Translations under genes and position numbers: made by a program
Notes under the pieces: generated by a model
Databases searched by the model: none
Told to the model about the DNA's origin: nothing
What the model saw: only the letters and a program-made list of their open reading frames with translations
Shown here: positions 11,722 to 23,987 of the stretch, piece by piece
How positions within the stretch are numbered: position 1 is the first letter of the stretch
How the letters are laid out: each line of letters starts with the position of its first letter
NCBI GenBank assembly: GCA_039707465.1
Contig: CM077644.1
Coordinates: 198,435,962 to 198,499,961, forward strand
DNA from: Rhabdophis nuchalis
Taxonomy: Eukaryota; Chordata; Lepidosauria; Squamata; Natricidae
DNA: 64,000 bases
Direction: 5' to 3'

Positions 11722-11945
11722 TGAAACCCTTGTTTATCCGAGCGATGGTTCAGCTGGCATAAATTTCATTTTTTTCATATTCACCATGTTTGAATGGGTT
11801 GTGGAGCAAATTTTGTCTGGCCCTTCACCTAAGACCTGTCTGATATGGTTGCACCTGTTCAGCATAGCCCTTAGGATCATTAGAGCATGCAAGCCCCTCC
11901 ACCACAACAAGGTAAAGCTCCTCAGAGGGGGTTGTTGTTGTTATT
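11084..11945 (-). mobile_element. R4/Dong-like LINE, 5' end fragment
   Basis: The upstream part on the minus strand (11945 down to 11722) reads as a 5' untranslated segment, with CTTTACCTTGTTGTGGTGGA. The N-terminal coding part of the LINE follows. The 3' side is lost at the L2-like tail insertion. A fragment keeping the 5' end is unusual, because most LINE copies lose their 5' side. Confidence 0.55.
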
Positions 11946-11955
11946 ATTGACAGTA

Positions 11956-14062
11956 ACTAAATAATGCAGGTATGTGTGCATTTAGCCACCTCAAGGTGAA
12001 CCAGAAAGGAAGCTGCTTCCAAAACACTCTTATAATCCTAATTCATCCCTTTATCAATTCCATCTTGAATATATAAGCTTAGCATGCAGGTCAATTTTAG
12101 TAAAAAGAAAATCAGATGAGCTGTTTCTGATTGCTTTAAACACTTAGGATTGGCTATAGACATTATGTACTAATTATACCCCCAAAAAAGTACTTATCTT
12201 ATAAATATGATACTGGTTTCTGAGAAATATTAAACTAATACACAGTATTAGCAATGGAAAATATACTAATATATTTCTTGTATAATAGCATATGCAATTA
12301 AGAAGTACGGTTAGATAAAGTATAAAACTAAAGTCTCTGAACAGTGTTCATATATGTATAATAGTGCTATTTCTCAAGTGGCAGTAGATGAGTAGCTGAA
12401 GCACCTACTGAAATTTTGCTCAGACACTTCAGATTTGTCAATATTTATATGACAGGTATATATTATATTCCATAATACATGAATGATTCATACTGAATAG
12501 TTGTGGCACATAATCACACCTCACATAGTAATAATAGGTTTTATTGTACATAGATCTTTATTATATTAATACTTCTACTAAACATTCAATGACCCATTGG
12601 GTCATCGTTCTTTTCACATTTAATATCGGCTGATGCTGATTCCTGGCCCTCGAGACCCTCAGCAGAGATACAATAACGTGTCCTCCTCCTCCTCCTCCTC
12701 TTCATGGAACTGCTTGCCATTTTCCTGGGGGAGGACATAACAAAGTAAGACATGGATTGTGAGGAAAACTGCTCCTACTTAACATCCTGGTGTGCCTCCA
12801 AGGCCCCTGCCCCTCTCCAGAAAGGAAGAGGGGTCATCCATCTACTACTAGAACCCACGAGCCTGCCCTACCTTTGTTACCAGGCATCAAAATCTCCTTT
12901 CCTCATAACTCATTGCCATTAAGGGATTTGCAAAGTTTGATCTCAGTTCCAATGGAACCAATTGCTACTTGTCCATTTGGCCTTGCCACCCAGTCAGTTG
13001 TGTATAGGAGTAAGTGGGAAAGAGGGCAGGGATATATCAGCCTTGAAACTTGTGGGTTTCAGGGAAGTATAGTTTGGAATCACAATCACATGACCCTGGC
13101 TAAGTATAGGGACATTGCAATGGTTGTAACTCTTTGAATGTAACTGATATAAACATCCTTGCAATTTCAATCCCTCAGGAGTAATAAGTCCTGGATTTTG
13201 ATTCTTTAAGTTGGTTTATTCAAACTAAGTATTAATTAAAAATGTTTTGTGTTATAAGGCACTGTTTATTTGAAATGTTAATTGAATGTTTCAAATAAAC
13301 AAACAGCAGGAGAGTTTTAATGTTAGGTAGATTTCAAATGTGCTCGTTTCTCAGTATTATGGATAAATGTTTTTATTTTGATAGATGTAGAACTCCTTTA
13401 TTAATTCTAACTATCCAATAACACTCAGGTTAGATATTTAGTTTTAAATAGTTAATTAATATTTAATTTAAATATTTTTGATTTGTTAGTCATTGTAAAA
13501 CATGAAAAAGTGTTAAATAATTTTTACATATATATAAATTTTTGACTTTTCCAACACATTGAAATATTATGAAAAAAAAGATAAATCATAATTGATGCTG
13601 AAGAATCAGTAAAATTCAAAAATTGTACAGTATTTTTTGTACAGTAGTATTTTTCAGATTCCTGGAGAAGAAAATATGCTTGGGCCAAGCAAAACCATGA
13701 CATATTTTTGTTTGTTTTGCAATATTACTTTGTACTGTTGATACTTTAAAATACACTATTTTATTACTCTATTTGCCAATTATATACCAGCATGTTCTCT
13801 CTAAATCATCTGACAAGGTGTAAAGACATTGAAGCTATCAATTAGATTTAAAATTAGAAGACTATGCTAGCTAAAAATTTGAGCTCATTAACCTTAAATG
13901 CATGCACAGAAATAGTAATTAGATTTCCTACTCATGAAATGAGGGCAAGAATGTAAATTAGAAATGTGAAAAAGAAGTATAGAATGTGTAAGCAGAAATT
14001 TTATCTACTTCATGTAAGTAGAAAAAGTGACATGTAGGGCATGTTGGTAGTCAGAGCAGCAA
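11956..14062. other. AT-rich DNA, no gene seen
   Basis: A CTC-rich patch at 12678-12702 and a possible fragment of the TTGTTAAGTGA repeat family near 13080-13135 are the only notable points. A 115-codon open frame at 12790-13137 has no recognised domain. Confidence 0.45.
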
Positions 14063-14089
14063 TGTCTGTCTGTCTGTCTGTCTGTCTGT

Positions 14090-14142
<53 letters not shown>
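14063..14142. repeat. compound microsatellite (TGTC)n(TAAC)n
   Basis: About seven TGTC/CTGT units pass directly into about thirteen TAAC units, an abrupt switch between two related tetranucleotides. Confidence 0.95.
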
Positions 14143-14742
14143 ATTTATTGTTATATAATTTTGATCAGAAATAATAAATCTATCTCTGGTTTATCTGTCA
14201 ATCACATGGCATTATATATAGAACATAAAACATAATTTCATCCTAATTTCTAAGCATATAAGCAAAATAAATATTAAAAATAGAAAATATTTTAATTACA
14301 CCAAGCATTTTTATGGCTATTTAGAGCTAGCCCAGAGAACATTTTTACTTAAATCTTTTCCATGCTTAAATGAATGAATAAGAACCATATAAGAGATTTA
14401 CAACTCCAAAATAACACATTTTTAAAACAAAAATAATATGGCTTTTAAATTTTTTTTAGTATACTGTACATGTATTATGACATTAGCGACAGAATAACAG
14501 TTATAAGAATCAGAGCTGATGCAACTTTGTTTACAAATACATTCTTCAGTGATAGTAGACTACCCTTTAATTACAATTTTATGGTAGGCTAATATCTAGT
14601 GGAATAAATATAGTAAACCAGACAAGAAACATGACAAGATTAACTAATTTGATTTAATAGTAAGACTATATTAACCATCAATATTGCTAGGAATAGTGAG
14701 TGGAACAAGAGGCAAACAAAGAACATGCTGGCTTGATAACAT
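14143..14742. other. AT-rich DNA, no gene seen
   Basis: No coding region or element ends are recognised between the microsatellite and the L2-like tail. Confidence 0.45.
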
Positions 14743-15074
14743 ATTTCATTTCATTTCATTTCATTTATTCGGATTTATATACCTCCCTTTCTCCCTTACG
14801 GGACTCAGGGCGGTGAACAGACGATAATAAAAAATAAAATAAAACGTCTGATACAGTAAATATACTAAAAATAAATTAAACACAAGCCTGTTCTAAAATA
14901 CCTTCTAAAACCCCTAGTAAAAGCAAATTAAAACTACGCCAGGCCGCACGAAATAGATGGGTTTTCAGGGCTTGGCGGAAAAGGCACAGGTCCACGGCTG
15001 TGTGAAGGTCAGGGGGTAGGTCATTCCAGACGGCCGGAACTGCCACAGAGAAGGCCCTCCCCCTAGGGGTTGCC
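14743..15074 (-). mobile_element. L2-like LINE 3' end fragment
   Basis: On the minus strand, the coding end (RGRAFSVAVPAVWNDLPPDL, near 15060-15000) is followed by a 3' UTR with CCGCCCTGAGTCCCGTAAGGG. The tail is (GAAAT)n, seen as TTTCATTTCATTTC at 14743-14768. It is 5'-truncated just upstream of that block. Confidence 0.8.
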
Positions 15075-15149
15075 ATATAAAGTGATACAAAGATGAACAT
15101 CCAACAACTAAAAGAAGCTGTGCTTAACAGAGTAGCATGGAGAGCATTT

Positions 15150-15783
15150 AATAATAATAATAATATATTTAATTTCTAGACCGCTCCCTCTCCCCAAGGG
15201 GACTCGGAGCGGTGCACAGGGAAATTAAGACAATAAATATATACAAAACAGTTAAAAACAGATTAAACATAAGACCCTGCGCTAAAATTCCCCAAAACCA
15301 ATCACTAAAACCCTAAACCCTATAATACTGTAATAAGAGGCTACCCTAGGCCGGCCAAGCAGAAAAAGTGCGTCTTCAATTTCAGACGGAAGGAACGGAG
15401 GTCCGTGGTAGTTCTAATATCGGGGGGGAGGTCGTTCCAGAGGGCAGGGCCCGCCACAGAGAGAGCCCTTCCCCTGGGCGTCGCCCGCTGACAAAGTCTA
15501 GTGGACGGCACCCGGAGAAGTCCCTCTCTGTGGGAGCGAATCGGCCGTGAGGAAGTATGGGGCAGAATCCGATCCCGCAGATAGCTAGGTCCCGAGCCAT
15601 GGAGCGCTTTAAAGATGATGACTAACACCTTGAAGCGCACCCGAAAAACTACAGGTAGCCAGTGCAGCTCGCGCAAGAGCGGTGTTACATGGGTGTACCT
15701 TGTGGTACCCATTATTGCTCGCGCGGCTGCATTCTGGACCAACTGCAGCCTCCGGGTGCACCTCAAGGGGAGCCCCATTATTG
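15150..15783 (-). mobile_element. L2-like LINE 3' end, (ATT)n-tailed subfamily
   Basis: The tail (TTA)n at 15150-15165 is followed by a 3' UTR with CCGCTCCGAGTCCCCTTGGGG. The coding end reads upstream to 15783, where it is truncated. It lies next to another L2-like copy of a different subfamily in the same orientation. Confidence 0.8.
15341..15778 (-). pseudogene. L2-like polyprotein C-terminus, open fragment
   Basis: This is 145 codons without interruption, from MGLPLRCTRRLQLVQNAAAR through LHWLPVVFRVRFKVL and ALWNDLPPDIRTT to the natural stop. It corresponds to the region after the reverse transcriptase thumb in L2-type LINEs. It is a 5'-truncated copy with no catalytic residues, so it has no enzyme function of its own. 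The clean frame suggests a fairly recent insertion. Confidence 0.75.
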
Positions 15784-15794
15784 CTCTAAAGTCA

Positions 15795-17349
15795 TCAAAA
15801 GTTGGACATGACTGAATGGTTAAACAACAATATTAACAAAATCTGGCAACTCTGAAGGCACAAACTTCCTATCTCCTCTTTTTACTATTTGATTCATTTA
15901 CGGCACATATTTCCTAAGTGACTATGGATTTCTGCCTCCCTTGTTTGTTTCCTAAGAAGCTTCTCTTCCCCGCATTCCCCAAAGTCATTCATACATTCCA
16001 TTATATTAAGGCAGGGTAGGCAACCACCTTGGGCCTGCTGACTGCTATAGTTGCTAGTTATCTAGAGGTTTTCAACTCAAACACACAGACCTGTAGAAGT
16101 CTGGTAAAACTGAGGAACTGAAAGGAGAGTAGCACTGAAAGAACAAGTAAGGGAAGTTTCTGTAATGCTGCTGCTACCACTTTTTCTTCCACGGCCACTT
16201 CCAATTCACCTGTTATTTTTGGAGTAGTAGCAGAAGCCACACACACTGGAAGGGAAGCCCATGAACTACAAGATGGTCAACAAATAAAGTTGATAAATAA
16301 ACAAACAAAAAAGACATGTCAAGATGTTTGCAGATCAAATATAGACCTCTTAAGAAAAGAAGTTTTTCAGGTGGTTAGAGGTGGGAGGTGAAACTTGTAT
16401 GTTGAGTTGAGAATGTCTGTTGAGTGAATAAAGGACAAGAAAGGACAAGAATATAGGGCAATTGAGGAAATGAGAGAAGAGAGTTATGCCCTCAAGAGGA
16501 TTATGCCTTTTGCTGATGCAGGAGAATTGAGAATTGAGAAGATGTACCTTGTGACTCTCCTCTTATTCTTCTCCCATCAACCATAGATTTGAAGTGTGTG
16601 TGTGGGGGGGGGGGGAATTTGATCTCTAAATTCTCTTCCCATTGGAGTAAATATATAAGATATTTGCTTTTGGGATTATTGATTATACTCTTGAAAGTAT
16701 ACAGAGATATTTGAGATCAATCTATTTTATTTCATATCTACCTATTTAGCAATCTTTTTGATAAATATTTCTTTACAAACATTTTATTTTACTTCATATC
16801 TATCTATATGCTAAATGGTTCTATATAATTTAGAAATCCTTTACCAATGCAGGATCAGAGTAACAATAGCCTTTCCTTGTTAGCTATGGCAGCCTTCAAA
16901 TGAGAATTCTGTAGAGAACAGTCATTAGTGGACATGGACTAGGTTTCCACCAAGTAATTTTAAGTCCTCCTCCTTTCAATACCTGTTGTAATAATCAAAT
17001 GTCTCTTTCAATTTCCTTGATGCTAAGAAAGATAGAGGCACTTTCCTTCTCCTCTACACCTACCACATTTTCCACCTCAGCCATCAATAACAAATGGTTC
17101 TTGTAACAAGACCAATTATGTAGCTGCTGTTTTCACAGCTAATTTCTCATGAGGGTAAAGTTAGGCTGGCAGGCCAGCTGAATATCTAAGGGACATTTCT
17201 GGATTGCTTCCCTTAAGTTTGACTGCATCACAATAGGTCCCATAACTGTTTCCCATTATGGCTGACAAAATGTAATGTAGATTATCATTTATCCTTCTTG
17301 CTGAAACTATTGCATAAAAGGCCCCTTTATTAAGTAAGTAGGTAAGCAA
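15795..17349. other. AT-rich DNA, no gene seen
   Basis: A G-run near 16604-16615 follows a TG-rich stretch. No gene or element is recognised. Confidence 0.45.
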
Positions 17350-17457
17350 GAAAGGAAGGAAGGAAGGAAGGAAGGAAGGAAGGAAGGAAGGAAGGAAAGG
17401 AAAGGAAAGGAAAGAAGGAATGAATGAAGAAATGAAGGAAAGAAAGGGAAAGAAAGC
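17350..17457. repeat. purine microsatellite (AAGG)n
   Basis: About twelve AAGG units at 17352-17399 are followed by imperfect AAAGG, AATG and AAAG units. Confidence 0.92.
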
Positions 17458-17464
17458 TAGAGCC

Positions 17465-19526
17465 AGTAATGCTCTAATCTGTAACCCTCACAGCTCTCAT
17501 AAAATGCCCTTTTCTAAGGCTAAGCTGTATAATACATATTGCTCAAAAATATAAAGAACTGCTTTGGGCCTAGCCATTGTTTTTCCAGATCACTTTTTCT
17601 TCAAAGCTTCTTATGATTAGTTCTATTCATTTACTCATATTAACAGAAATGAGTCAATTTGTGAATGACCTTATTGATCACTGAACTATTTTGTAGTTCA
17701 TATTTATATTTCTTCACACATTATTCATAAAATAAGTTTATATAACAATATACCTCTGATACAATATACAATTGAAAATACCTCAAGGCTACCTTGATAT
17801 TTATACAAACTATGGAGCACCTGACTGAAATAAGCATGCTTATATGTAGTTAAATGCTAGAATATTCATTGCTAGTCATTATCAAGTTCAATTAGCAGAA
17901 TCAAAGCAAACTATTCTTAATTCCAATCAGAAGAAAACCCCTGTCCTTGGAAGGAAATCTTTCCATAATACAATTAGGGACTGCAGAGAATTAAATGCAG
18001 CCCTTCTCACAACAATGTAAAGATATGTTAGATTCTGTGAGGACTAAAATGTTGCATTGATATGGATTTTGCTTAGCTTTGGGTTACCCTCACAGTAATA
18101 GAAATGGCAAGTCAGCTGTGCCAGTTCAGTCCTCAATGTAGGGTAAAAATTCAAGAAATCTTTCCCATAAACCTACCCAACCTATAGGCCATAAAGGGCC
18201 AGGGTAAGAAAGCAACTGTACCACGTAATGGGACAAATAACTTCGAATAACTCAGGCAGGAAACTAATTCCACATACACAATGTCTAACAATAATTTTCT
18301 TAGACTTTGCAGTGTATTCTGTTGGGGGTAGGGAACTGATTGTGTTTATTTTTAATTACTTGGAAAAGAATGTGAAATTGTCAATATGTCTGCACTCTAA
18401 TTTGATTGATTACACTGTAAAAATAAAGTCAGTTATAAAACTCATTGCCTGCCTGCTTTTGAGAAGACAATGGATAATTTAATCTTCCCTAACCTGCTTT
18501 TCATATTTAGCCTTTGGTTTCCAGGTCTATTAAGAACATTTATTGTTTCAAAATGTTAGTATGAATAAATAATGAGATATAAAAGAATACTGAGCACGTT
18601 ATAATAACATTACAAAAGTCAATGGCATGATCTCATCTGGAAAATAGTAATCCATTTTTCACCTGTAATTCAGGGGCTTATTGTTAGAGGTCATTGAAAT
18701 ATTTACCAACATTGATTAGAGGCATCTTAAATAGGTGGCAGTACATTGTATATTACTCCTAGTTGATGGGATAGGACTAACAATATGTTGACTTGCAAGG
18801 TAGTTATAAATGACAGATTCTTGCTTTCATAGAATTGCATTATTATGTTTCTAATAAAACTGAGCCATGGAGTCATTGGAGGCCTTCAGAAGCAAATCTT
18901 CCAAGGATTGTAATATTGGTGCATGCATTACTTTCAATATTGGCTGCAGACAACCAAGACTGCTTGGACCATCTCATGCAGCCCACAAGTCATATGTTGT
19001 TCAGCCTTTCATGATATTGAAGACTGCAATGTAGGGGCTAGAAGAGCCTATAATTAAAAAGAATAGTAATAAAAATAAAAATATGGAAAATAAAAATGAA
19101 TATGTGTTTACGGACACTATGGATCTGGATTTTCTTCTTTGTCTTCCCCTTATCTCCAAATTTACTAGTAGTGTTTCTTTTCTTCTTTTTTGTCCAATTT
19201 CTTTTGCTATGTAAGTTTAAATGTGCTGTCCATTTGACTGTTGCAGGCTCATCCCAGAAGTTCACACACACCACTTATGTTTTTGTTTCTTTTTTTAAAA
19301 AAAAGTCCAACCACCCAATGTGAAAGCTGTTCAGACCAGAGTGAAACAAATTATGTTACAGAATAAAAAATACAGAATACCATTGTGGGGAGAATCTCTG
19401 GGATAAAAGGAAAAAAGAATGAATTGCCTGGAATGATGTTTTGTTCCAAATAATACCTATTTTGGCATTCAAGGAACGATAGAAAGATACATCTAGGTTT
19501 GTATGGCAAAGGAAAAACCCTAGGAT
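17465..19526. other. AT-rich DNA, no gene seen
   Basis: No recognisable element or coding region. Frames near 19040-19320 are low-complexity Lys/Phe-rich shadows on the two strands. Confidence 0.4.
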
Positions 19527-19981
19527 CAGGGGTGGGCTACTAAGGGTTTGCCCTGCGGGTTCGGGATAGCTAACATTATGGCCAGTTTGGAGAATCTCCA
19601 AATCCCATCCTGACTGGCCCCTACCACCCCTCCCAGCCCCTACCACCCCACTCATTCCCTCCCAGGAGTCTTAATATGGCCCATTTTGGATATGAGGTAA
19701 GTGCAGGGCCTGCATGGAGGCTTGGAGAGGGGAAAAATGGGCCTCCTGGAAGTTCAGGAAGGCCAGAAATGGGCCCATTTCCGGCCTCCAGAAATCCTCC
19801 CGAGCCCAGGGGAGGCAGTTTTCACCCTCCCAGAGGCTTGAGAAAGCCTCTGGAGCCTGGGAAAGGCAAAAATGGCACCCAGCTGTGGTGCAGGAGACTG
19901 ACTAGGCCATGCCCACCATGCCCACGCCCATCCAGCAACCGGGCAGAGAACCCGTTGCTGAAATTTTTGAAGCCCAATTTT
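19527..19981. mobile_element. hAT-like non-autonomous element, right end lost
   Basis: It begins CAGGGGTGGGCTACT, the same outer sequence as the 27186 element, and continues with GC-rich non-coding DNA. It ends in GAACCCGTTGCTGAAATTTTTGAAGCCCA without the expected CACCCCTG terminus, so no target duplication can be matched. The two overlapping open frames here are Pro/Gly-rich composition artefacts. Confidence 0.6.
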
Positions 19982-20469
19982 TGAAGAGTTAAATAGGCAG
20001 TCCTCTAAAACTAAAAACGAGAAACAAAAACAAGGAAGATTGGGATTTTCTGACACAACATTGTATTGTGCAGGTTGCTGGGAATATTTTGGATGAAACA
20101 TTGGATGCTGCTAAGAAATGAAAAGAATTTTAGAATTAGAAGAACACAATCCAAGGTTTGGATGGCATGGCAGTCTATGGTATGATAAAGCTAGGTTGAT
20201 GTAGACTTCAAAAATCATATTAAAAGTGCCACTATAAAAGTGCCATGACAATAATGAATAGATGTAAACCCAGACTTTACTAGAAAAACCTTTAGGAGTC
20301 TCAGCACAAGAAACATTTTATAGGAAAGAAAGGGCTGGTAAAGAAAAATGGTTAACCTATTAGGAGTTATTGGAAGAAGAACATGGAAAATATAAGATGA
20401 AACCAGGGGAACAACTGACTACATAGGGAATTAGTTTTCAATGGTTTTCATATGCACAGTTGCAGAAAA

Positions 20470-20766
20470 ATGCTATTTTTCACTTTTTTCCCCTTCAGCT
20501 TAAAGTGACATATAGCTAACCATTCTGGAATACCAGTTTCTCTATATAAATCAGCACATTTTCCATAGTTTGTCCTTGTGCTTTATGTACAGTAAGAGCA
20601 AAGTGTAACTGTTTTGGAAAAATCATTTGTTATAGAGAGGCATCTTTGCTTTCTGATAAATTGAACATAATGTTTAGAATCGACAAATGTCCAGTGACAA
20701 TTCAAGTTTATGTGGTGGTAATCCAAATAGTTCAATTGAATCAAGGAATTCCTTTGGAAAACGAGT
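20470..20766 (-). pseudogene. Helitron/Pif1-like helicase C-terminal remnant
   Basis: On the minus strand, 20766-20700 reads FPKEFLDSIELFGLPPHKLEL. In another frame, 20606-20530 reads FALTVHKAQGQTMENVLIYI, then (after a stop) LYVTLS. These resemble the late motifs of Pif1-type helicases in Helitron Rep-helicase proteins, where a P.EFLN....G.PPH.L.L block precedes a nucleic-acid-binding FA.T.HKAQGQT box and a GQLYVALSR box that holds the arginine finger. Here that box has lost its Gln and Arg to stops. The DNA between the blocks is shorter than usual and several stops are present. It is dead. A viral or cellular Pif1 origin is less likely but not excluded. Confidence 0.6.
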
Positions 20767-20799
20767 AGCACTAGCTCCTTCACTACCGCATTGAAGGAA

Positions 20800-21445
20800 T
20801 AATATTTTTTTCATCATTTAGCAAAACATCTAATGAATGTGGAATACAGATGTCATTTGCTTATGATGTGTCTCTCTAACTTGTGTAATGTTTGCGTAAA
20901 GATGGCACCTGTTCCTAAGATCTGAAGATATTGTATGTTCTCCCTATGCACGGGAATGGTAACACATTTTAATGAAAAACTCCAGGCAGATGAGTTTATT
21001 GAGAATGCCTGGGAAGCCGTTTGTCAGAATTCTGATTAAAAAGGTAAAAACAAAAAAAAGTGTCAATGAGTAATATTTGTAGAGCAGCTTTATGTTAGGC
21101 AAGGATGGGAAGACCAGATTTAATCTTTAACTGGTTTTTAAAGAACGTGTGAATTTGAGAAAAATTGTGTGTATTTCTTTATTGAGAGAAATTATATAAT
21201 AAAGCGAATAGGTTTGATTACGGATTGTTCTGCATGAATATGAAAATTGCTTGCTGAATCTGATAAGAGAAATATATGATGGGGAAACTTGTGTAAGAAT
21301 AAATGTGTCAGTTGTTTAATATATTAATGGATAAATGTATAAACAATAATTGCAGTGAAGTTAGAAGTGCAGGTGTAATTTGGGGATATCAATGTATATG
21401 TGTATATTTTTATGCATCTGATGGATATATGTCTCTCGGTGTATA
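20800..21445. other. AT-rich DNA, no gene seen
   Basis: I looked for further helicase blocks on the minus strand upstream of the remnant and could not read any with confidence. Confidence 0.35.
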
Positions 21446-21449
21446 TGTA

Positions 21450-21531
21450 TATGCATGTGTGTGTGAGTCTGTGTGTCTGTGTGTACGTGTGCATGCACAT
21501 GCACATGCACATACACATACTCATATACATA
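21450..21531. repeat. (TG)n then (CA)n inverted simple repeat
   Basis: TG-rich DNA (21455-21490) is followed by CATGCA/CACATG-rich DNA (21490-21531), so the two halves can pair. The open frames on both strands derive from this. Confidence 0.8.
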
Positions 21532-21582
21532 CAGAGGTGGTATTCAGTAGATTCTGACCAGTTCTGGAGTACCAGTAGCTTA
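21532..21582. mobile_element. hAT-like element end fragment
   Basis: CAGAGGTGGTATTCAGTAG...GACCAGTTCTGGAGTACC is the end sequence of the family whose other end is seen, inverted, at 22300. Only about 50 bp remain. Confidence 0.5.
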
Positions 21583-22004
21583 GGCATCTGAGTAAGGAAT
21601 GCTTGAAAGCAATTCCTTTGATTATAAGGAATAAATTTATAACCCTAGCAAACCACAGTTTAATTTTAGATCTGAACTAAAAAGCATAAATATGGAGGAT
21701 CTCTTAGCTGAAAGAAACAATCAAGGTTAGTTATATATTTCACAAAACATAATGCAAAGTACTAAGAGATTTTACTCTGGATAAGGAAAGCAAACAATGT
21801 AGTAGTTTGATAATAGAATGGAAAGAAATACCATGGCAGTTTCTGGCTATATGTCTTAATTAACATTAATTAAATGACTCATGCAAAAGCCCTACTGCCC
21901 ATAAATAAAGCAAAAGAGGGTTTTTTTTGTGTGTTTTTTTATTTACTTTGTCAAGCATGTAAAAGATAACAGATATAAGTATAAACATAAATATGAACAC
22001 AGTC

Positions 22005-22300
22005 AGTGTTTTTTTACTACCAGTTCTGTGGGTGTTGCTTGGTGGGAGTGTCATGGCTTGGTGGATGTGGCTTGGTGGGCATAGCAGGGGAAGGATAATG
22101 TAAAATCTCCATTCCCATCCCACTCCAGGGGAAGCATACTGTAAAATCCCCATTTCTTCCTAATCAGCTGGGAGTCAGGACGCAGAGAATAGGTGGGGGC
22201 GGGGCCAGTCAGAGATTATATTTACCGGTTCTCCGAAGTATTCAAAATTTCCGCTACCAGTTTTTCAGAACTGGTCAGAACCTGCGGAATATCTCCTCTG
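22005..22300. mobile_element. hAT-like non-autonomous element
   Basis: The interior has repeated GGCTTGGTGGG units and a CCGGTTCTCCGAAG block, and the right end reads CAGAACCTGCGGAATATCTCCTCTG. It is the inverse of the 21532 fragment. The left end is eroded, so no target duplication was found. Confidence 0.6.
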
Positions 22301-22309
22301 GTTACAAAT

Positions 22310-23330
22310 AAATGGAGATAGTAGGGCAGGAACGGTAGGCACCCTCATGCGCTTATGCACACCCCTTACCTTAGTAATTTTACCTCACCTTAGTTCTAGG
22401 TGATTTTTAAAAATAAGCTTTAATTTCTTTGGTTTATTATTTCTTACTCCTTTTCTGCACCCCCATAACTACTTACCCCAAATTGAATGTGTTTGTACAT
22501 AATATATGTATCATTTATAATTGTAGTCATCCTAATCCTTGATCCTGTTAAGTTACATTTTGTCATTTTTTTTCGAGCTTGCTTTACATGCTCACTCCCT
22601 ACATGTGCTTTTCATTAAATTCTATATGCACTATCCTTTAGAGTTAACTTTGCACAGTATTTTCTTCCACACTGTCTCCTTTCTATCAGCATGTAATATA
22701 AGTGCCTTGGCACTCTTACACAGTTAGTAATCATATTTTACAGGCATCCCGATTCCCTTAAGAGCACCTAAATTTTATATCCTGAGCTCACACAGCATAC
22801 CATTCTTCATTTCACCAAATTTTAAGTTTGATATTGTGTCTCGCTGGCAGTAAAAAGATGTGTCCTGATCTTGAACTGATACACATGAAGGCCGTTCACT
22901 GGCAAACACCGCAAATAACATCTCATGATTTTCCCAGTCTGAAATTTGTGCTCAAGAAAGCTCTGTTTGTTTTCTTTTGGTTGTTGTTCCATTTTGTTTT
23001 GCTTTGTTATAATACATAATTCAGTTATAATTTTGTTTTGGCAAACTCTGATGCAGTGGTGAAAAGAATAACAAACAATATTTAGTTTCATAGCTTCAAT
23101 TGTCCACTCGTAGCACAGGGACAACAGTCTGTTTTTATTCACAGTAGATTATCTTATTACAGCTATACTTCCTGCAACATTTCAATGGATGCTAGTCATC
23201 CCCATTGTTTTTATGGTAGAAAGATGTTATTATTATATTTTTTAACATTAAATACATTTTATTGTGTTGACTCTAAATTAGTATATGACGGGATTAGTAC
23301 AGCATATGACAATATAACACAAACACATTG
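22310..23330. other. no gene seen; possible unclassified repeat at left
   Basis: The segment AGGAACGGTAGGCACCCTCATGCGCTTATGCAC (22330-22362) looks familiar from other squamate loci, but I cannot assign it. The rest is AT-rich with only chance frames. Confidence 0.35.
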
Positions 23331-23339
23331 TGCTCACAT

Positions 23340-23925
23340 TGCAGCACTGTTCCAAAGGGCCCAGAAGAGATTATACTACCTGAGACTTTTCAGGAAATAA
23401 CAACTGAATGAAAAATTGTTGGTGACCTTCTACCGCTGCACCATAGAGAGTATTTTAACTTACTGCACCTGTGTATGGTTTGCCAATTGCATAGTGACAG
23501 ACAGGACAGGGCTGTAGAGGGTTAACATCATTGCCCAGAGGATCATTGATTGCCCTCTCCCCTCTTTGGAAGAGCTTTATAGCTCCAGTTGCCTTAAGAA
23601 AGTTCAAAACATTCTTAAAGATCCATCTGATCCTGGGCATCCTTTTTTTGAACTATTACCATCTGGCAGACGGTACAGGAAAATAGCAACAAGGATAAAT
23701 AGGCTGAAAAACAGCTTCCATCCCAGGTCAGTAACTGTAGTGAATTCTACTGTATAGTGCAATATCAATGCCATATCCAGGGTTTTCAGTTCTACTGTAT
23801 AGAATGTGAAGGATGTGCGTTTGTATTTTATTTTTATAGTTATAATAAAAATACAATGAAGATGGAATTTAATTTCATTGTACAAGGTACAATGACAATA
23901 AAGTAAACTAAACCAAACTAAATGC
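23340..23925 (+). mobile_element. LINE 3' end, clade not assigned
   Basis: The plus strand reads AQKRLYYLRLF, then a stop, then FYRCTIESILTY, then LPSGRRYRKIATR and NRLKNSFHPRSV. This block series is typical of the C-terminal end of one group of vertebrate LINE polyproteins. A 3' UTR follows, ending ACAATGACAATAAAGTAAAC. Several stops and frame changes show that it is dead. I do not assign it to a clade. Confidence 0.6.
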
Positions 23926-23987
23926 ACACACATAAATGTTGGGCATGAATGAGAGTGAATTTTGGAGTTCACAGCCTGCCATTTAGC

